DNA of 36,004 nt from a virus, in IMG/VR virus record IMGVR_UViG_3300036985_003209, positions 1 to 36,004 of that record; one strand, given 5' to 3'. A program made the translations under genes and the position numbers. Shown here in pieces: positions 23,201 through 31,466 of this stretch (the first letter of the stretch is position 1; every line of letters begins with the position of its first letter). The notes below the pieces were generated by a model. That model searched no databases. It had not been told where the DNA came from and saw only the letters and a list, made by a program, of their open reading frames with translations.

Positions 23201-26047
23201 ATGGCAACAAAAGTATTCGTAAGTCCTGGTGTATATACATCCGAAAAAGACTTATCATTTATAACTCGTCAAGTAGGTGTGACAACATTAGGTTTAGTTG
23301 GGGAAACAACAATTGGTCCAGCATTTCAACCTATATTTGTTAGTAACTATGGAGAATTCCAATCTTTTTTTGGTGGTCAAAATGCTACTAAAATTAAAGA
23401 CACTGGAGCACCAAAATATGAACTACCTTATATCGCAAAATCATATTTATCACAATCTAATCAATTATTCGTTACAAGAGTCTTAGGTCTTTCTGGTTAT
23501 GACGCTGGTAAGGCTTGGGGAATAACTTTAGATGCTGCTTTAGATGAAGCAACTGTTATAAGTGTATCTGGAACAAGTTATCCAGTTTTAATAACTTACA
23601 CCGCTACATCAGCGAATACTAATGTAACATTAGTAAGTACTGACCCACTTATTCAAGAACTTATAGATAATGGTTCATTAGATGCTAATTTAGCTTCAAT
23701 ATCAGCTACAGCTACTGGTGGTACTATTTCTATTCCAACTACTTATATGAAAATAGGTACACTATTTAGTGGTGTATCAACAACATTATATGTTACAGCT
23801 AAAGGAACTACTGGTGCTGGTGCATTTATCACTGGAACAACTAGTGGATTAACAACAAATTATTTAGGTAATGGTTTCTATGATGTTGAAAATACTCTTG
23901 TTGCTTTGTTACGTTCTAGAGGTGGTATTGATTTAGATACACAATTCCCAGCTTTTGAAGTTTCTGGTACTACTGGTGTTGGTTTTGATTCTTCTATTAC
24001 GGATTCAGATATAGACCCATTAGGAATATTTGCATTAACAGGTGTTTCTGCGACACAAGGTAATTTTAACTACCAAATGTCTTTAGATAAAACTAAGAAA
24101 AATTATTTACCTAGAGTTTTAGGTAGAACTGTTTCTGATGGTAATACAGTGTTATTTGCTGAAGAATTTTTTAACAATATGTTTGAAGATTTTTATTCAT
24201 CTGGTAAAATTAGAGGTGTTAAACAAACAGTTGTTAATTACGCAAATGAATTTTCTGATTATCTTAATGAATACCAACCAGCTGTTACACCTTATGTTGT
24301 ATCAGAATTACGTGGTACTAAAGTATTAAGATTATTTAGATTCTGGACTATTTCAGATGGTAATGCTGCTAATGAGCAATTTAAAATGTCTATTAGAAAT
24401 ATTAAATTAGATACTAAAGAATTTGATGTGGTAATTAGGTCTTATTATGATACTGATGCTCAACCAAATGTTTTAGAATCATATTCTAGATGTTCTATGG
24501 ACCCAAATTCTAATAATTATATAGCTAGAAGAATTGGTACATTAGATGGTGTTTATCCTTCTAAATCTAAATATGTTTTGATTGAGATGGATGATACTTC
24601 TGATACTTCCGAAGCATTCCCAGCTGGATTTATTGGTTTCCCTGTTAGAGATTATCAAAAGGGTAGTGGTAATAGTAATGTTAAAACACCTAAATTAACA
24701 TTTAAAACAGATTATAATGCATTTGAAAATAAACGTAAATTCTATTTAGGTTTATCTGAGACTATGGGTATCGATTCTGACTTTTTCGATTATAAGGGTG
24801 TACCACAAACAACAACACCAAATATGTGGACTGGGTTAACTGAAGGTTTCCATATGGATATTGACGCTACTGGTGCTACTATTGATAACTCGACAGTACC
24901 TACAAATGTTAGTGGTGGTACTTATTCTCCAGTATATTTATTTAATACTGGTAATGCTGAATTTAGAACTGAAAATGGTGTTATGAATACTGATTATGAA
25001 AAAGTATATTCTCGTAAATTTACATTTGCACCTTATGGTGGTTTTGATGGATGGGATATTTATAGAACTAGAAGAAGTAATTTAGATAACTATTTAATAA
25101 ATGGTAATTTAGGTTCTAAAGGTTTAATTAGCGGTGCTTTTACTGATAGAACACTTTCTAATGGTGATAGAGGTATAAATTCTGATTATTATGCTTATTT
25201 AGAGGCTATTTGGACATTTAAAAATCCAGAAGCAGTTAACGTTAACGTATTTGCAACTCCTGGTATTGATAATGAAAACAATACAAATTTAATTGAAGCT
25301 ACAATTGATATGGTTGAACAAGATAGAGCTGATTCATTATATATTATGACAACTCCAGATACTGATTTATCAGGTGTACCTTTACCTGTAGAAGATGTTG
25401 TTGACCGTTTAGATGGAATGTATGATAGTAATTATTCTTGTACATATTGGCCATGGGTTCAAATAAATGATACTGAAAATAATGTTTATATTTATATACC
25501 ACCTACTCGTGATGTTGTAAGAAATATAGCATTGACTGATAATATTGCTTTCCCTTGGTTTGCAGTTGCTGGTATTCAAAGAGGTGATATTGATGCAATA
25601 CAGGCTCGTAAAAAACTTACTCTTTCTGAAAGAGATGTTTTATATGAAAATAGAATTAATCCAATCGCTTCATTTACAACTGATGGTATAAAAATTTGGG
25701 GTAATAAAACACTTCAAGTTAAAGAATCAGCTCTTAATAGAATAAATGTTAGAAGATTGTTAATTCAAGCTAGAAAACTTATTTCTGCTGTTTCTATCAG
25801 ATTGTTATTTGAACAAAATGATAATGTAGTTAGAAACCAATTCTTAGCACTAGTTAATCCAATTTTGGATAACATTAGAGCTCAAAGAGGTTTGACAGAT
25901 TTCCGTGTTGTTCTTTCAAATGACCCAGAAGATATAGATAAAAATCAATTGACTGGTCAAATTTTCTTGAAACCAACACGAGCTCTCGAGTTTATTCAAC
26001 TGGAATTTGTGATAATGAACACTGGTGCTTCATTTGATAATATTTAA
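23201..26047 (+). CDS. Contractile tail sheath protein (T4 gp18-like)
   Basis: This encodes 948 residues. The N-terminus (VFVSPGVYTSEKDLS, then TTLGLVGETTIGPAF) is the characteristic sheath opening. The C-terminal domain shows NVRRLLIQARKLISA, LVNPILDNIRAQRGL, DFRVVLSND and a closing IQLEFVIMNTG, the conserved core of sheath subunits that link into the contractile mesh. It is much longer than T4 gp18 (659 residues). The extra length is mostly in beta-rich, Thr/Gly-rich domains around residues 110-260 and in the middle third, which would project from the tail surface. Downstream a shared hairpin ends transcription, and after an inserted endonuclease the tube gene follows, the normal sheath-tube order. 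Confidence 0.92.
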   Translation: MATKVFVSPGVYTSEKDLSFITRQVGVTTLGLVGETTIGPAFQPIFVSNYGEFQSFFGGQNATKIKDTGAPKYELPYIAKSYLSQSNQLFVTRVLGLSGYDAGKAWGITLDAALDEATVISVSGTSYPVLITYTATSANTNVTLVSTDPLIQELIDNGSLDANLASISATATGGTISIPTTYMKIGTLFSGVSTTLYVTAKGTTGAGAFITGTTSGLTTNYLGNGFYDVENTLVALLRSRGGIDLDTQFPAFEVSGTTGVGFDSSITDSDIDPLGIFALTGVSATQGNFNYQMSLDKTKKNYLPRVLGRTVSDGNTVLFAEEFFNNMFEDFYSSGKIRGVKQTVVNYANEFSDYLNEYQPAVTPYVVSELRGTKVLRLFRFWTISDGNAANEQFKMSIRNIKLDTKEFDVVIRSYYDTDAQPNVLESYSRCSMDPNSNNYIARRIGTLDGVYPSKSKYVLIEMDDTSDTSEAFPAGFIGFPVRDYQKGSGNSNVKTPKLTFKTDYNAFENKRKFYLGLSETMGIDSDFFDYKGVPQTTTPNMWTGLTEGFHMDIDATGATIDNSTVPTNVSGGTYSPVYLFNTGNAEFRTENGVMNTDYEKVYSRKFTFAPYGGFDGWDIYRTRRSNLDNYLINGNLGSKGLISGAFTDRTLSNGDRGINSDYYAYLEAIWTFKNPEAVNVNVFATPGIDNENNTNLIEATIDMVEQDRADSLYIMTTPDTDLSGVPLPVEDVVDRLDGMYDSNYSCTYWPWVQINDTENNVYIYIPPTRDVVRNIALTDNIAFPWFAVAGIQRGDIDAIQARKKLTLSERDVLYENRINPIASFTTDGIKIWGNKTLQVKESALNRINVRRLLIQARKLISAVSIRLLFEQNDNVVRNQFLALVNPILDNIRAQRGLTDFRVVLSNDPEDIDKNQLTGQIFLKPTRALEFIQLEFVIMNTGASFDNI

Positions 26048-26066
26048 AAACTAATTTTAAATAAAT

Positions 26067-26098
26067 AAAAAACCCTAAGTATTAACTTAGGGTTTTTT
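26067..26098. terminator. Bidirectional intrinsic terminator overlapping the endonuclease C-terminus
   Basis: A perfect 14-bp stem (26067-26080 with 26085-26098; CCCTAAGT/ACTTAGGG) has loop ATTA, an A-tract and a T-tract. It ends the sheath gene. The minus-strand endonuclease reads into it: its last codons (KKTLS) and stop (26084-26082) lie in the stem and loop. Confidence 0.85.
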
Positions 26099-27893
26099 TA
26101 TATGTTATTGTTCCGCAATCATAAATTCTGTATATTTTTCTTTCTAACATTATTTCGTGTTCTGTTTTATTTTTAATATCAAAACCATTTTTATTTAAAA
26201 TATGTTTTCTAAAACTAAACCTATGTTTTCTATCATTATTTATTATATACCAGTAATTTGGTTTATTTATATGTGTTTCTTTAAAACCTAATTTTTGATA
26301 TAAATCACCTTGACTCCATCTTATATCGGCATAACTTAATATTTGTTTTGGTTGATATGTTTTTATAAAATATTTAAGTAACTTATCAGCACCACCAATA
26401 ACACTTGTATTTAATTTATTACAAAACCTACTTAATTCATAACCATCGTAAGTAACTCCAATACCTAATCTAGGTTTATTAAATAACATAACAGATACTA
26501 ATTCATTATTATAATATAACCCTAATTTTATACTAGCGTTTGTGGAACCTTGTAAATGATTATTATTAAGAAATTCTTTAGATTCTTTTGGTGATACTTC
26601 TTTAATTATAGTTTTCCTACCATATATTTTATTTGGTGTTAAACCAAGTATATTCATTAACCTAGATTTAACAATATCTTGTTTAAATAACCACTCATCC
26701 TCAAATATATGTATTAATTGTATACCTTGTTTTTCACATAATTCAGTTTTATTTAAATGATAATTTGATGGTTTATATAATTCAGAATGCCAATACAACC
26801 CATTAAATTCAATTGCAATATTATGTGAAGGTATAAAAATATCTAATTCCAAAGGTGATATTATTTTTCTTGAGTTTTCAATTGTATTAATATTTAATAA
26901 TTTAATAAAGTCTTTAACTTCGTTTTCACTTTTATCGTAACTTAACCCACATTTTGGACAACCAGTACCTTGTAAATGACTATCTGGCCATTGTTTAAAA
27001 ATACCGTGTTCGTTACATTTAATTTCAATATAATCTTTACAACCAATATAATTAACTAACGAATAATCATATTTATCATTATGGATTAATTTAGCTTCAT
27101 TAATAAATTCACTAGTTGTTTTTGTTTTTTTATCACTAATAGTTAAACCTTTACATTTAGGACATCCATTTCCGTTTAAATGATTATTTGCATTTTGTTC
27201 AAAATCACCATGTATTGGACATATTATTTTAATTTTATCATTAGATTTATTATAATTAACCAACGAATAATCATATTTATCACCATGAATTAATTTAACT
27301 TCTTTTATAAAATCTATTAGTGTTTTATTTCTACCAACACATCTAGGACATCCATGACCTTTTTTATGTGTGTTATATGTTTGTTCGAATAAACCATGTT
27401 CTGGACATATAATTTTAATTAACCCTTTTTCTGATTTATAATCAACAAATGAATAATCGTATTTACCATCATGAATTTTAGTCAATTCATTGATAATATC
27501 TTTATTGTTTTTATTTCTACCATAACACATTGGGCAATTACTACCACTCATATGTAATTTAGCTAATTGTTTAAATTCACCATGTTCTGGACAAATTAAA
27601 ATAACGTTAGTGTTCGCATTTACATAATTACATAAAGAATAATTATATTTATCACCATGAATCTCTTTTGATTTTAAAATAAAGTCAATTTGGGTCATTT
27701 TCTTTGTACCAGCACATATAGGACAACCTTGTTTTCTACCAATATGTTTTTCTGGGGATTGTTCAAATTCACCATGCTCTGGACATATTATTTTAACTTT
27801 TGTTTTACTGTTTATATATTCAACAAGTGAATAATTATAACGTTCACCATGAACATAAATTGACTTTTTAATAAAACCTATTTTCTTTTCCAT
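26082..27893 (-). CDS. Five-zinc-module EDxHD (Vsr-like) homing endonuclease
   Basis: This encodes 603 residues. Five tandem modules of about 62 residues (starting near 7, 71, 133, 195 and 263) each read F I...K.IHGDKYDYS...Y, then a CPEHG.F.Q half-site and a CP.C half-site, giving one probable zinc site per module for sequence-specific DNA binding. The nuclease domain follows: Glu323/Glu325 (KSENEV), Asp351 (LELDIFIP), His369 (GLYWHSE) and Asp399 (FEDEW) fit the EDxHD/Vsr-type fold known from homing endonucleases. The last 170 residues (LGLYYNNELVSVMLF, then GGADKLLKYFIKTY and LYQKLGF) look like a separate GNAT-like domain; that is inference. The gene opposes the sheath gene and is bounded by 16-bp direct repeats. 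TATTTATT lies 14 bases before its start. Confidence 0.8.
   Translation of the reverse strand: MEKKIGFIKKSIYVHGERYNYSLVEYINSKTKVKIICPEHGEFEQSPEKHIGRKQGCPICAGTKKMTQIDFILKSKEIHGDKYNYSLCNYVNANTNVILICPEHGEFKQLAKLHMSGSNCPMCYGRNKNNKDIINELTKIHDGKYDYSFVDYKSEKGLIKIICPEHGLFEQTYNTHKKGHGCPRCVGRNKTLIDFIKEVKLIHGDKYDYSLVNYNKSNDKIKIICPIHGDFEQNANNHLNGNGCPKCKGLTISDKKTKTTSEFINEAKLIHNDKYDYSLVNYIGCKDYIEIKCNEHGIFKQWPDSHLQGTGCPKCGLSYDKSENEVKDFIKLLNINTIENSRKIISPLELDIFIPSHNIAIEFNGLYWHSELYKPSNYHLNKTELCEKQGIQLIHIFEDEWLFKQDIVKSRLMNILGLTPNKIYGRKTIIKEVSPKESKEFLNNNHLQGSTNASIKLGLYYNNELVSVMLFNKPRLGIGVTYDGYELSRFCNKLNTSVIGGADKLLKYFIKTYQPKQILSYADIRWSQGDLYQKLGFKETHINKPNYWYIINNDRKHRFSFRKHILNKNGFDIKNKTEHEIMLERKIYRIYDCGTITYKKTLS
26085..26100. 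repeat. 16-bp direct repeat, left copy
   Basis: ACTTAGGGTTTTTTTA here is identical to 27984-27999. The two copies bracket the endonuclease gene; the left copy is the 3' arm of the sheath terminator. Confidence 0.75.
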
Positions 27894-27907
27894 AATACAA
27901 ATTTACT

Positions 27908-27915
27908 AATAAATA
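27908..27915 (-). promoter_or_regulatory. Late-promoter-like octamer TATTTATT
   Basis: On the minus strand TATTTATT ends 14 bases before the endonuclease start at 27893, matching the spacing before other late genes. Confidence 0.35.
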
Positions 27916-27983
27916 TAATATAAGTCAATAAAAAAAATAAATATTTGTTTTTGTTAATGAAGGAGCTTAAAATATGTGTTAAT

Positions 27984-27999
27984 ACTTAGGGTTTTTTTA
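27984..27999. repeat. 16-bp direct repeat, right copy (orphan terminator arm)
   Basis: Identical to 26085-26100, but without the matching 5' arm nearby, so it cannot form the hairpin. It looks like the original or duplicated 3' half of the sheath terminator left on the far side of the inserted endonuclease. Confidence 0.7.
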
Positions 28000-28021
28000 T
28001 TTATTGTATATATTTATAAAT

Positions 28022-28429
28022 ATGAAAAGATTAAAGATAACAAATGAACAATATAATAGAATTATTTTGCATGAGCAAAAGTCTAGAATGTTAATAGAAT
28101 CTGAAGAAAAAAGTTTAAATCATTCTAATGAGGTTTTATTAGGTGTTGCAAAATTAATGGGTTTAAATATCAAAGGATTTAATTTAACTATTGCTGACGC
28201 TGCTGTTAAAAAAGATGATATAATGAAATCAATAAAAAATTCATTAGAAGATACAAATAAAAGACAAGAATTAATTGATGATTTAGTAGCTAAAGGCTTA
28301 GTTAAACCTGATATGTTGTATAAAGCTGATTCTATTGCAAATAACTTCAATAAATATTCAAAAGAAAATAATTTAAGTTATACTATGGATAATTTTAGTT
28401 TAATGAATAATATTTTAAAAGATAATTAA
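28022..28429 (+). CDS. Unknown small protein with a capsid-targeting-like N-terminus
   Basis: This encodes 135 residues from the ATG at 28022; an in-frame TTG at 28004 is possible, but the conserved-looking start is MKRLKITNEQYNRIILHEQ. This resembles the start of the gene at 31467 (MNKKLIITEEQYRNLKLFLLE) and, more loosely, that at 29269. The rest is helical and charged, with no recognised motif. TATTTATA (28011-28018) ends only 3 bases before the ATG, so it is probably not the promoter for this start unless the message is nearly leaderless. It lies between sheath and tube, interrupted from the sheath by the endonuclease. Probably virion-associated; function unknown. Confidence 0.55.
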   Translation: MKRLKITNEQYNRIILHEQKSRMLIESEEKSLNHSNEVLLGVAKLMGLNIKGFNLTIADAAVKKDDIMKSIKNSLEDTNKRQELIDDLVAKGLVKPDMLYKADSIANNFNKYSKENNLSYTMDNFSLMNNILKDN

Positions 28430-28430
28430 T

Positions 28431-28605
28431 TTATTCAGAAATATTTTCTTTGAATGTAATATCAGTTAAATTATGTTTTTCACAATGACTAATTATTTTA
28501 TTATATAAATTAATTTCATTTTTTATTAATTTACTTTCTGAAGTTTTACAACCAGATTTATTATTAACTAAAAAAAAAATCTTTATAATTTAAATTATTT
28601 TCCAT
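28431..28605 (-). pseudogene. Frameshifted small ORF at a T10 tract
   Basis: Read on the minus strand from ATG at 28605, the frame gives MENNLNYKDFFF and stops at once, after a run of ten T (plus-strand A run ending at 28580). If one T is removed, the frame continues through VNNKSGCKTSESKLIKN, ISHCEKHNL and TDITFKENISE to a stop at 28431. The product, about 57 residues, resembles short modules found next to zinc-binding parts of Bacteroidota phage endonucleases, as recalled. It may be a relic, a sequencing slip, or a slippery-tract frameshift. No other gene is visible in 28430-28683. Confidence 0.5.
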
Positions 28606-28683
28606 TTCTACATATTTATTAACAAAGGTACATATAATTATCTTAAAAAAAAATAAATAACAAAAAATTAATAAAAAATTCAC

Positions 28684-29172
28684 ATGGCAGACCTTTTAAT
28701 GAAAATGCCGCTCCCTTATGAGCCGAAAAAGAAGAATCGTTGGTTAATCACCTTCCCAGCAGATTTAGGAATCCAACAATGGTGGTTATCATCTGCATCA
28801 AGACCTTCAATCACACAGAATGAAGTTGAAATACCATTTTTAAACACATCTACATGGGTAATTGGTAGATTTACTTGGGAATCAATTGATGTAACATTTC
28901 GTGACCCAATTGGTCCGTCTGCTGCACAAGCAATTATGGAATGGGTACGTTTACACTCAGAATCTATTACAGGTCGTCAAGGTTATGCTGCTGGTTATAA
29001 AAGACCTGTAGAGTTAGAATTACTAGACCCAACTGGTGTTGTTATCGAGAAATGGTTGTTAGACGGAACAATGTTAACAAACGTTGGATTCGGTGATTTA
29101 TCGATGGATGATGATGGAATTGCTGAGATTACAGCTACATTGCGTTTTGATAGAGCAATTTTATTATTTTGA
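28684..29172 (+). CDS. Tail tube protein (T4 gp19-like)
   Basis: This encodes 162 residues with the gp19 layout: an N-terminal arm (MADLLMKMPLPYEPKKKNRW), a first strand (WLITFPADLG), a loop with SASRPSIT and EIPFLN, a second pair (TWESIDVTFRDP), a helix with IMEWVRLHSES, and C-terminal strands (PVELELLDPTG, WLLDGTMLTNVGFGDLSMDD, EITATLRFDRAI). T4 gp19 is 163 residues, so the length agrees closely. It stacks as hexameric rings inside the sheath and forms the DNA conduit. TATTTATT lies about 60 bases upstream; the gene ends at its own strong terminator, consistent with high expression as a single-gene unit. Confidence 0.92.
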   Translation: MADLLMKMPLPYEPKKKNRWLITFPADLGIQQWWLSSASRPSITQNEVEIPFLNTSTWVIGRFTWESIDVTFRDPIGPSAAQAIMEWVRLHSESITGRQGYAAGYKRPVELELLDPTGVVIEKWLLDGTMLTNVGFGDLSMDDDGIAEITATLRFDRAILLF

Positions 29173-29198
29173 TGTTTATCTGATAATCAGACACTTAC

Positions 29199-29237
29199 AA
29201 AAATACCATATCATAATAAAACGATATGGTATTTTTT
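29199..29237 (+). terminator. Intrinsic terminator of the tail tube gene
   Basis: A 14-bp stem (29199-29212 with 29223-29236, ACCATATC/GATATGGT core), a 10-base loop and a T-tract (to 29237) lie 27 bases after the tube stop. Confidence 0.85.
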
Positions 29238-29249
29238 GTTTTTAACAGG

Positions 29250-29257
29250 TATTTATA
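29250..29257 (+). promoter_or_regulatory. Late-promoter-like octamer TATTTATA
   Basis: TATTTATA ends 11 bases before the ATG at 29269 and lies directly behind the tube terminator, so a new transcript is expected here. Confidence 0.45.
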
Positions 29258-29268
29258 ATTAAAAGAAT

Positions 29269-29661
29269 ATGAGAAAAACAGATAAACTTAATAATCTTAA
29301 AAAAGTTAATTTATTAACTGAACAGAGATACTTACAAACTAAAGGTATTATTAAAGAAGATGTTGAATTTAACAGGGGTGATGAGATTGTATGGGTTGCA
29401 CCGCCAAAAGAAATCGATAGACTTTTAAGAGTTATGACAGGTGCTAAAGGTGAATACATTGGTAGAGAAACTAGTGGAGAATATGTTGTAGAATTTGGTT
29501 CACGAAGATTTTATGCAAACGATTTTGAATTTGAAAAAGTTAATAATATTAGAAATAATCAAGGAATGAATAATACTTCTGACATGATTAATCACGTTAA
29601 AGTCAAGGAGGCCTACGATAAGGTTCTTATGGATAAAGCTTATTGTTACGGACCATATTAA
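29269..29661 (+). CDS. Small protein of unknown function with a KOW/SH3-like core
   Basis: This encodes 130 residues. The N-terminal 32 (KKVNLLTEQRYLQTKGIIKE inside) resemble a cleavable leader ending in a hydrophobic-x-Glu site. Residues about 33-75 (FNRGDEIVWVAPPK, GAKGEYIGRE, YVVEFGSRRFYAND) look like a small SH3-like barrel: a strand with GDEV-type start, a turn, then a strand of the kind seen in KOW or Tudor folds. A helical tail follows. It stands alone between two strong terminators with its own octamer at 29250, so it is a single-gene unit. No catalytic motif. Confidence 0.55.
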   Translation: MRKTDKLNNLKKVNLLTEQRYLQTKGIIKEDVEFNRGDEIVWVAPPKEIDRLLRVMTGAKGEYIGRETSGEYVVEFGSRRFYANDFEFEKVNNIRNNQGMNNTSDMINHVKVKEAYDKVLMDKAYCYGPY

Positions 29662-29699
29662 AATAAAAACCATCTAGAAATAGATGGTTTTTATTTTAA
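29658..29699. terminator. Intrinsic terminator with GAAA tetraloop
   Basis: A perfect 19-bp stem (29658-29676 with 29681-29699; CCATCTA/TAGATGG core) closed by GAAA, with A- and T-rich base, overlaps the stop codon of the gene at 29269. Confidence 0.9.
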
Positions 29700-29776
29700 T
29701 ATTAATATCATTTACAAAAAAAAATATTTATCTATATTTATTTTTAAAGTTATAACAAATAAAAATAAGTTTTAGT

Positions 29777-31135
29777 ATGGATAAAAAACCACAAGTTTTC
29801 CCTAAAAAAGAAACAAATTCACCAGTTAGTTTAACTGAAGAGCAAAGAAAAGAACAATTTGAAGCTGAGAAGAAACAAGTCACTAATTATATTTACGAAC
29901 AATCTAAAACACCACCACCATCTCAAAATGAAGCACCAGAAAACTATAATGTTAATGGTCATGCAAGTGCTGTTGAAATGATGCGTAATAGGACACAACA
30001 ACAATTAAGTCAAATAGAACAGGTTGGTGTTGTTCAAGATACTAGATTAGCTGAAAAACAAACATCTAGAGTAGTTACTCAAAATTCGACACAAAAAACA
30101 AATGAAGAACAAATGAAACTTCGTGATGAACAAATTAGAATTAATAACGAGAATATTGAAAGATATCAACAGCAAGCAAATCAAGCTTCTGCTAGAAATA
30201 ACCAAAACCCAGAAACACAAAATGGGTTATATACACCAAAATCAACCTATAATATGAATGAAAACACTCAAGGTGTACCAAATAATTATAATGATAATAA
30301 TAATTATACACCACCGTCTCAACCTCCAGTAAATAATGCTACTGATTATGGTCAAAACCCTTCAAATATAAACCCTTATATTTTAGAGTTAAGTCAACCT
30401 AATTATAACGCACCATTTGATGTTATTCCGTTACCTTCTAAAGGAAAGTTATATAAAAACAAAAAAGCTAATATTAAATTAGCTTATATGACAACTGCTG
30501 ATGAGAATATTCTTACTAGTCCTAATTTATTAGAAAGTGGTGAATTTTTAGAAATTATTATTAATAGAAAAATACTAGAACCAGATTTAAGATATAGAGA
30601 TTTAACAGTTGGAGATAGAAATGCTATTATGATTTGGTTAAGAGCTACTGCTTATGGTGAAATGTATCCTGTTACTTTATTAGATGAGGCTAATCAACCA
30701 TTTGACACTGAAATTAATTTAAATGAATTAAAAAACATTGACTTAGGTGCTGAACCAGATGAAGATGGTTATTTTGATTATAAATTACCTATTACTAAAT
30801 TAGATATTAAATTTAGAGTGTTAACTATAAATGATATCGAGATTTTAGAAGAAATGATAAATAAGGATAAAACTAATGGTGTCCCAGTTAATAATACAGC
30901 AACATATAAAATGGAAAAACAACTTGTTGAGGTTAATGGTAGGAGAGATAAAACATATATTAGAGAATTCGCAAACTCAATGAGGATTGGTGATGCAAAG
31001 GCTTTGAATGATTATATTGAAAAAATAGAAAGTGGTATTGATTTAAATATTGAGGTTACGACTCCTGGAGGTGGGTCTATTGCCACCTTTCTTCCGCTTA
31101 ACGTCAGCTTTTTTTGGCCTAACTTCAGAGTATAA
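29777..31135 (+). CDS. gp26-like baseplate hub/tail assembly chaperone (G part of a G-GT pair)
   Basis: This encodes 452 residues. Residues 1 to about 205 are a Gln/Asn/Pro-rich, probably disordered extension (e.g. PPPSQNEAPENYN) not expected in T4 gp26 (about 208 residues in total). Residues 210-452 carry the family-like core: DVIPLPSKGKLYKNKK, TTADENILTSPNLLESG, LTVGDRNAIMIWLRATAYG, and an end of NVSFFWPNFRV. The core recalls the T4_baseplate family that includes gp26. Its place between tube and tape measure, and overlap with a second frame at its 3' end, match the tail assembly chaperone pairs of many tailed phages. It would bind the tape measure protein during tail assembly. TATTTAT repeats occur about 45 bases upstream. 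Confidence 0.7.
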   Translation: MDKKPQVFPKKETNSPVSLTEEQRKEQFEAEKKQVTNYIYEQSKTPPPSQNEAPENYNVNGHASAVEMMRNRTQQQLSQIEQVGVVQDTRLAEKQTSRVVTQNSTQKTNEEQMKLRDEQIRINNENIERYQQQANQASARNNQNPETQNGLYTPKSTYNMNENTQGVPNNYNDNNNYTPPSQPPVNNATDYGQNPSNINPYILELSQPNYNAPFDVIPLPSKGKLYKNKKANIKLAYMTTADENILTSPNLLESGEFLEIIINRKILEPDLRYRDLTVGDRNAIMIWLRATAYGEMYPVTLLDEANQPFDTEINLNELKNIDLGAEPDEDGYFDYKLPITKLDIKFRVLTINDIEILEEMINKDKTNGVPVNNTATYKMEKQLVEVNGRRDKTYIREFANSMRIGDAKALNDYIEKIESGIDLNIEVTTPGGGSIATFLPLNVSFFWPNFRV

Positions 31136-31400
31136 GTTACCATTACTGGAAGAAATTTACATTTGTACCCAGAAGTTAAAAGGTATGTCTTATAATGATA
31201 TATTAAGTATGCCTACATATGAAAGAAGATACTTTTTAGGTATGTTAACAAAAGAAGCAAGTGAGAAACAAGAAGAATTAGAGAAAATTAGAGAAGAAGG
31301 TAAGAATAACCCTAAAGGTTCTAAAGGTCAACGGTCAACTAGAGTATCTGGTGAGGCGTTAAAAAATAAAATGAAATCTGGTGAAATACCTACAACATAA
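31047..31400 (+). CDS. gp51/T-like domain, probably made by +1 frameshift from the gp26-like gene
   Basis: The second frame is open from 31047, after a stop at 31044-31046, to TAA at 31398-31400. The only early initiators are weak (TTG at 31050), and the protein-like sequence starts after about 31110: GLTSEYKLPLLEEIYICT, then YNDILSMPTYERRYFLGML and a Lys/Glu-rich tail. The EE.Y...... / MP..ERRYFL pattern is what I recall for the gp51 or T domains of marine T4-type phages. It is most likely expressed as an extension of the upstream protein by a +1 (or -2) shift near 31109-31115, rather than as a separate protein. Confidence 0.65.
   Translation: MLRLRLLEVGLLPPFFRLTSAFFGLTSEYKLPLLEEIYICTQKLKGMSYNDILSMPTYERRYFLGMLTKEASEKQEELEKIREEGKNNPKGSKGQRSTRVSGEALKNKMKSGEIPTT
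31109..31115 (+). promoter_or_regulatory. Predicted ribosomal frameshift site (T7 followed by GG)
   Basis: In frame A the codons are AGC TTT TTT TGG; after a +1 slip of the Phe tRNA on the T7 run, reading continues GGC CTA ACT. This joins LPLNVSFF to GLTSEYKL, an uninterrupted protein-like junction. It is the only homopolymer in the overlap (31047-31135). Confidence 0.5.
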
Positions 31401-31401
31401 T

Positions 31402-31433
31402 AAAATACCTAGATATTCATCTAGGTATTTTTG
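31402..31433 (+). terminator. Intrinsic terminator after the G-GT pair
   Basis: A stem with ACCTAGAT/ATCTAGGT core, loop ATTC, flanking A- and T-tracts, immediately follows the stop at 31400. Confidence 0.85.
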
Positions 31434-31443
31434 TTTTATTAGA

Positions 31444-31451
31444 TATTTATT
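31444..31451 (+). promoter_or_regulatory. Late-promoter-like octamer TATTTATT
   Basis: TATTTATT ends 15 bases before the ATG at 31467, right behind a terminator, and probably serves this gene and the tape measure gene 3 bases after it. Confidence 0.4.
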
Positions 31452-31466
31452 ACAAACAAAACTTAT

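Noticed and set aside
28004-28021. Upstream TTG start adding six residues to the gene at 28022
   Set aside because: The ATG at 28022 gives the N-terminus MKRLKITNEQY that matches the start of the gene at 31467; the extra residues read through the TATTTATA element.
29180-29192. Short palindrome TCTGATAATCAGA after the tail tube stop
   Set aside because: Only a 6-bp stem with a one-base centre and no T-tract; the strong hairpin 20 bases downstream accounts for termination.
31050-31135. Independent start of frame B at TTG 31050
   Set aside because: The first ~20 residues in that frame (MRLRLLEVGLLPPFFRL) are not protein-like for this family, there is no ribosome-binding context, and an overlapping frameshift explains the arrangement better.
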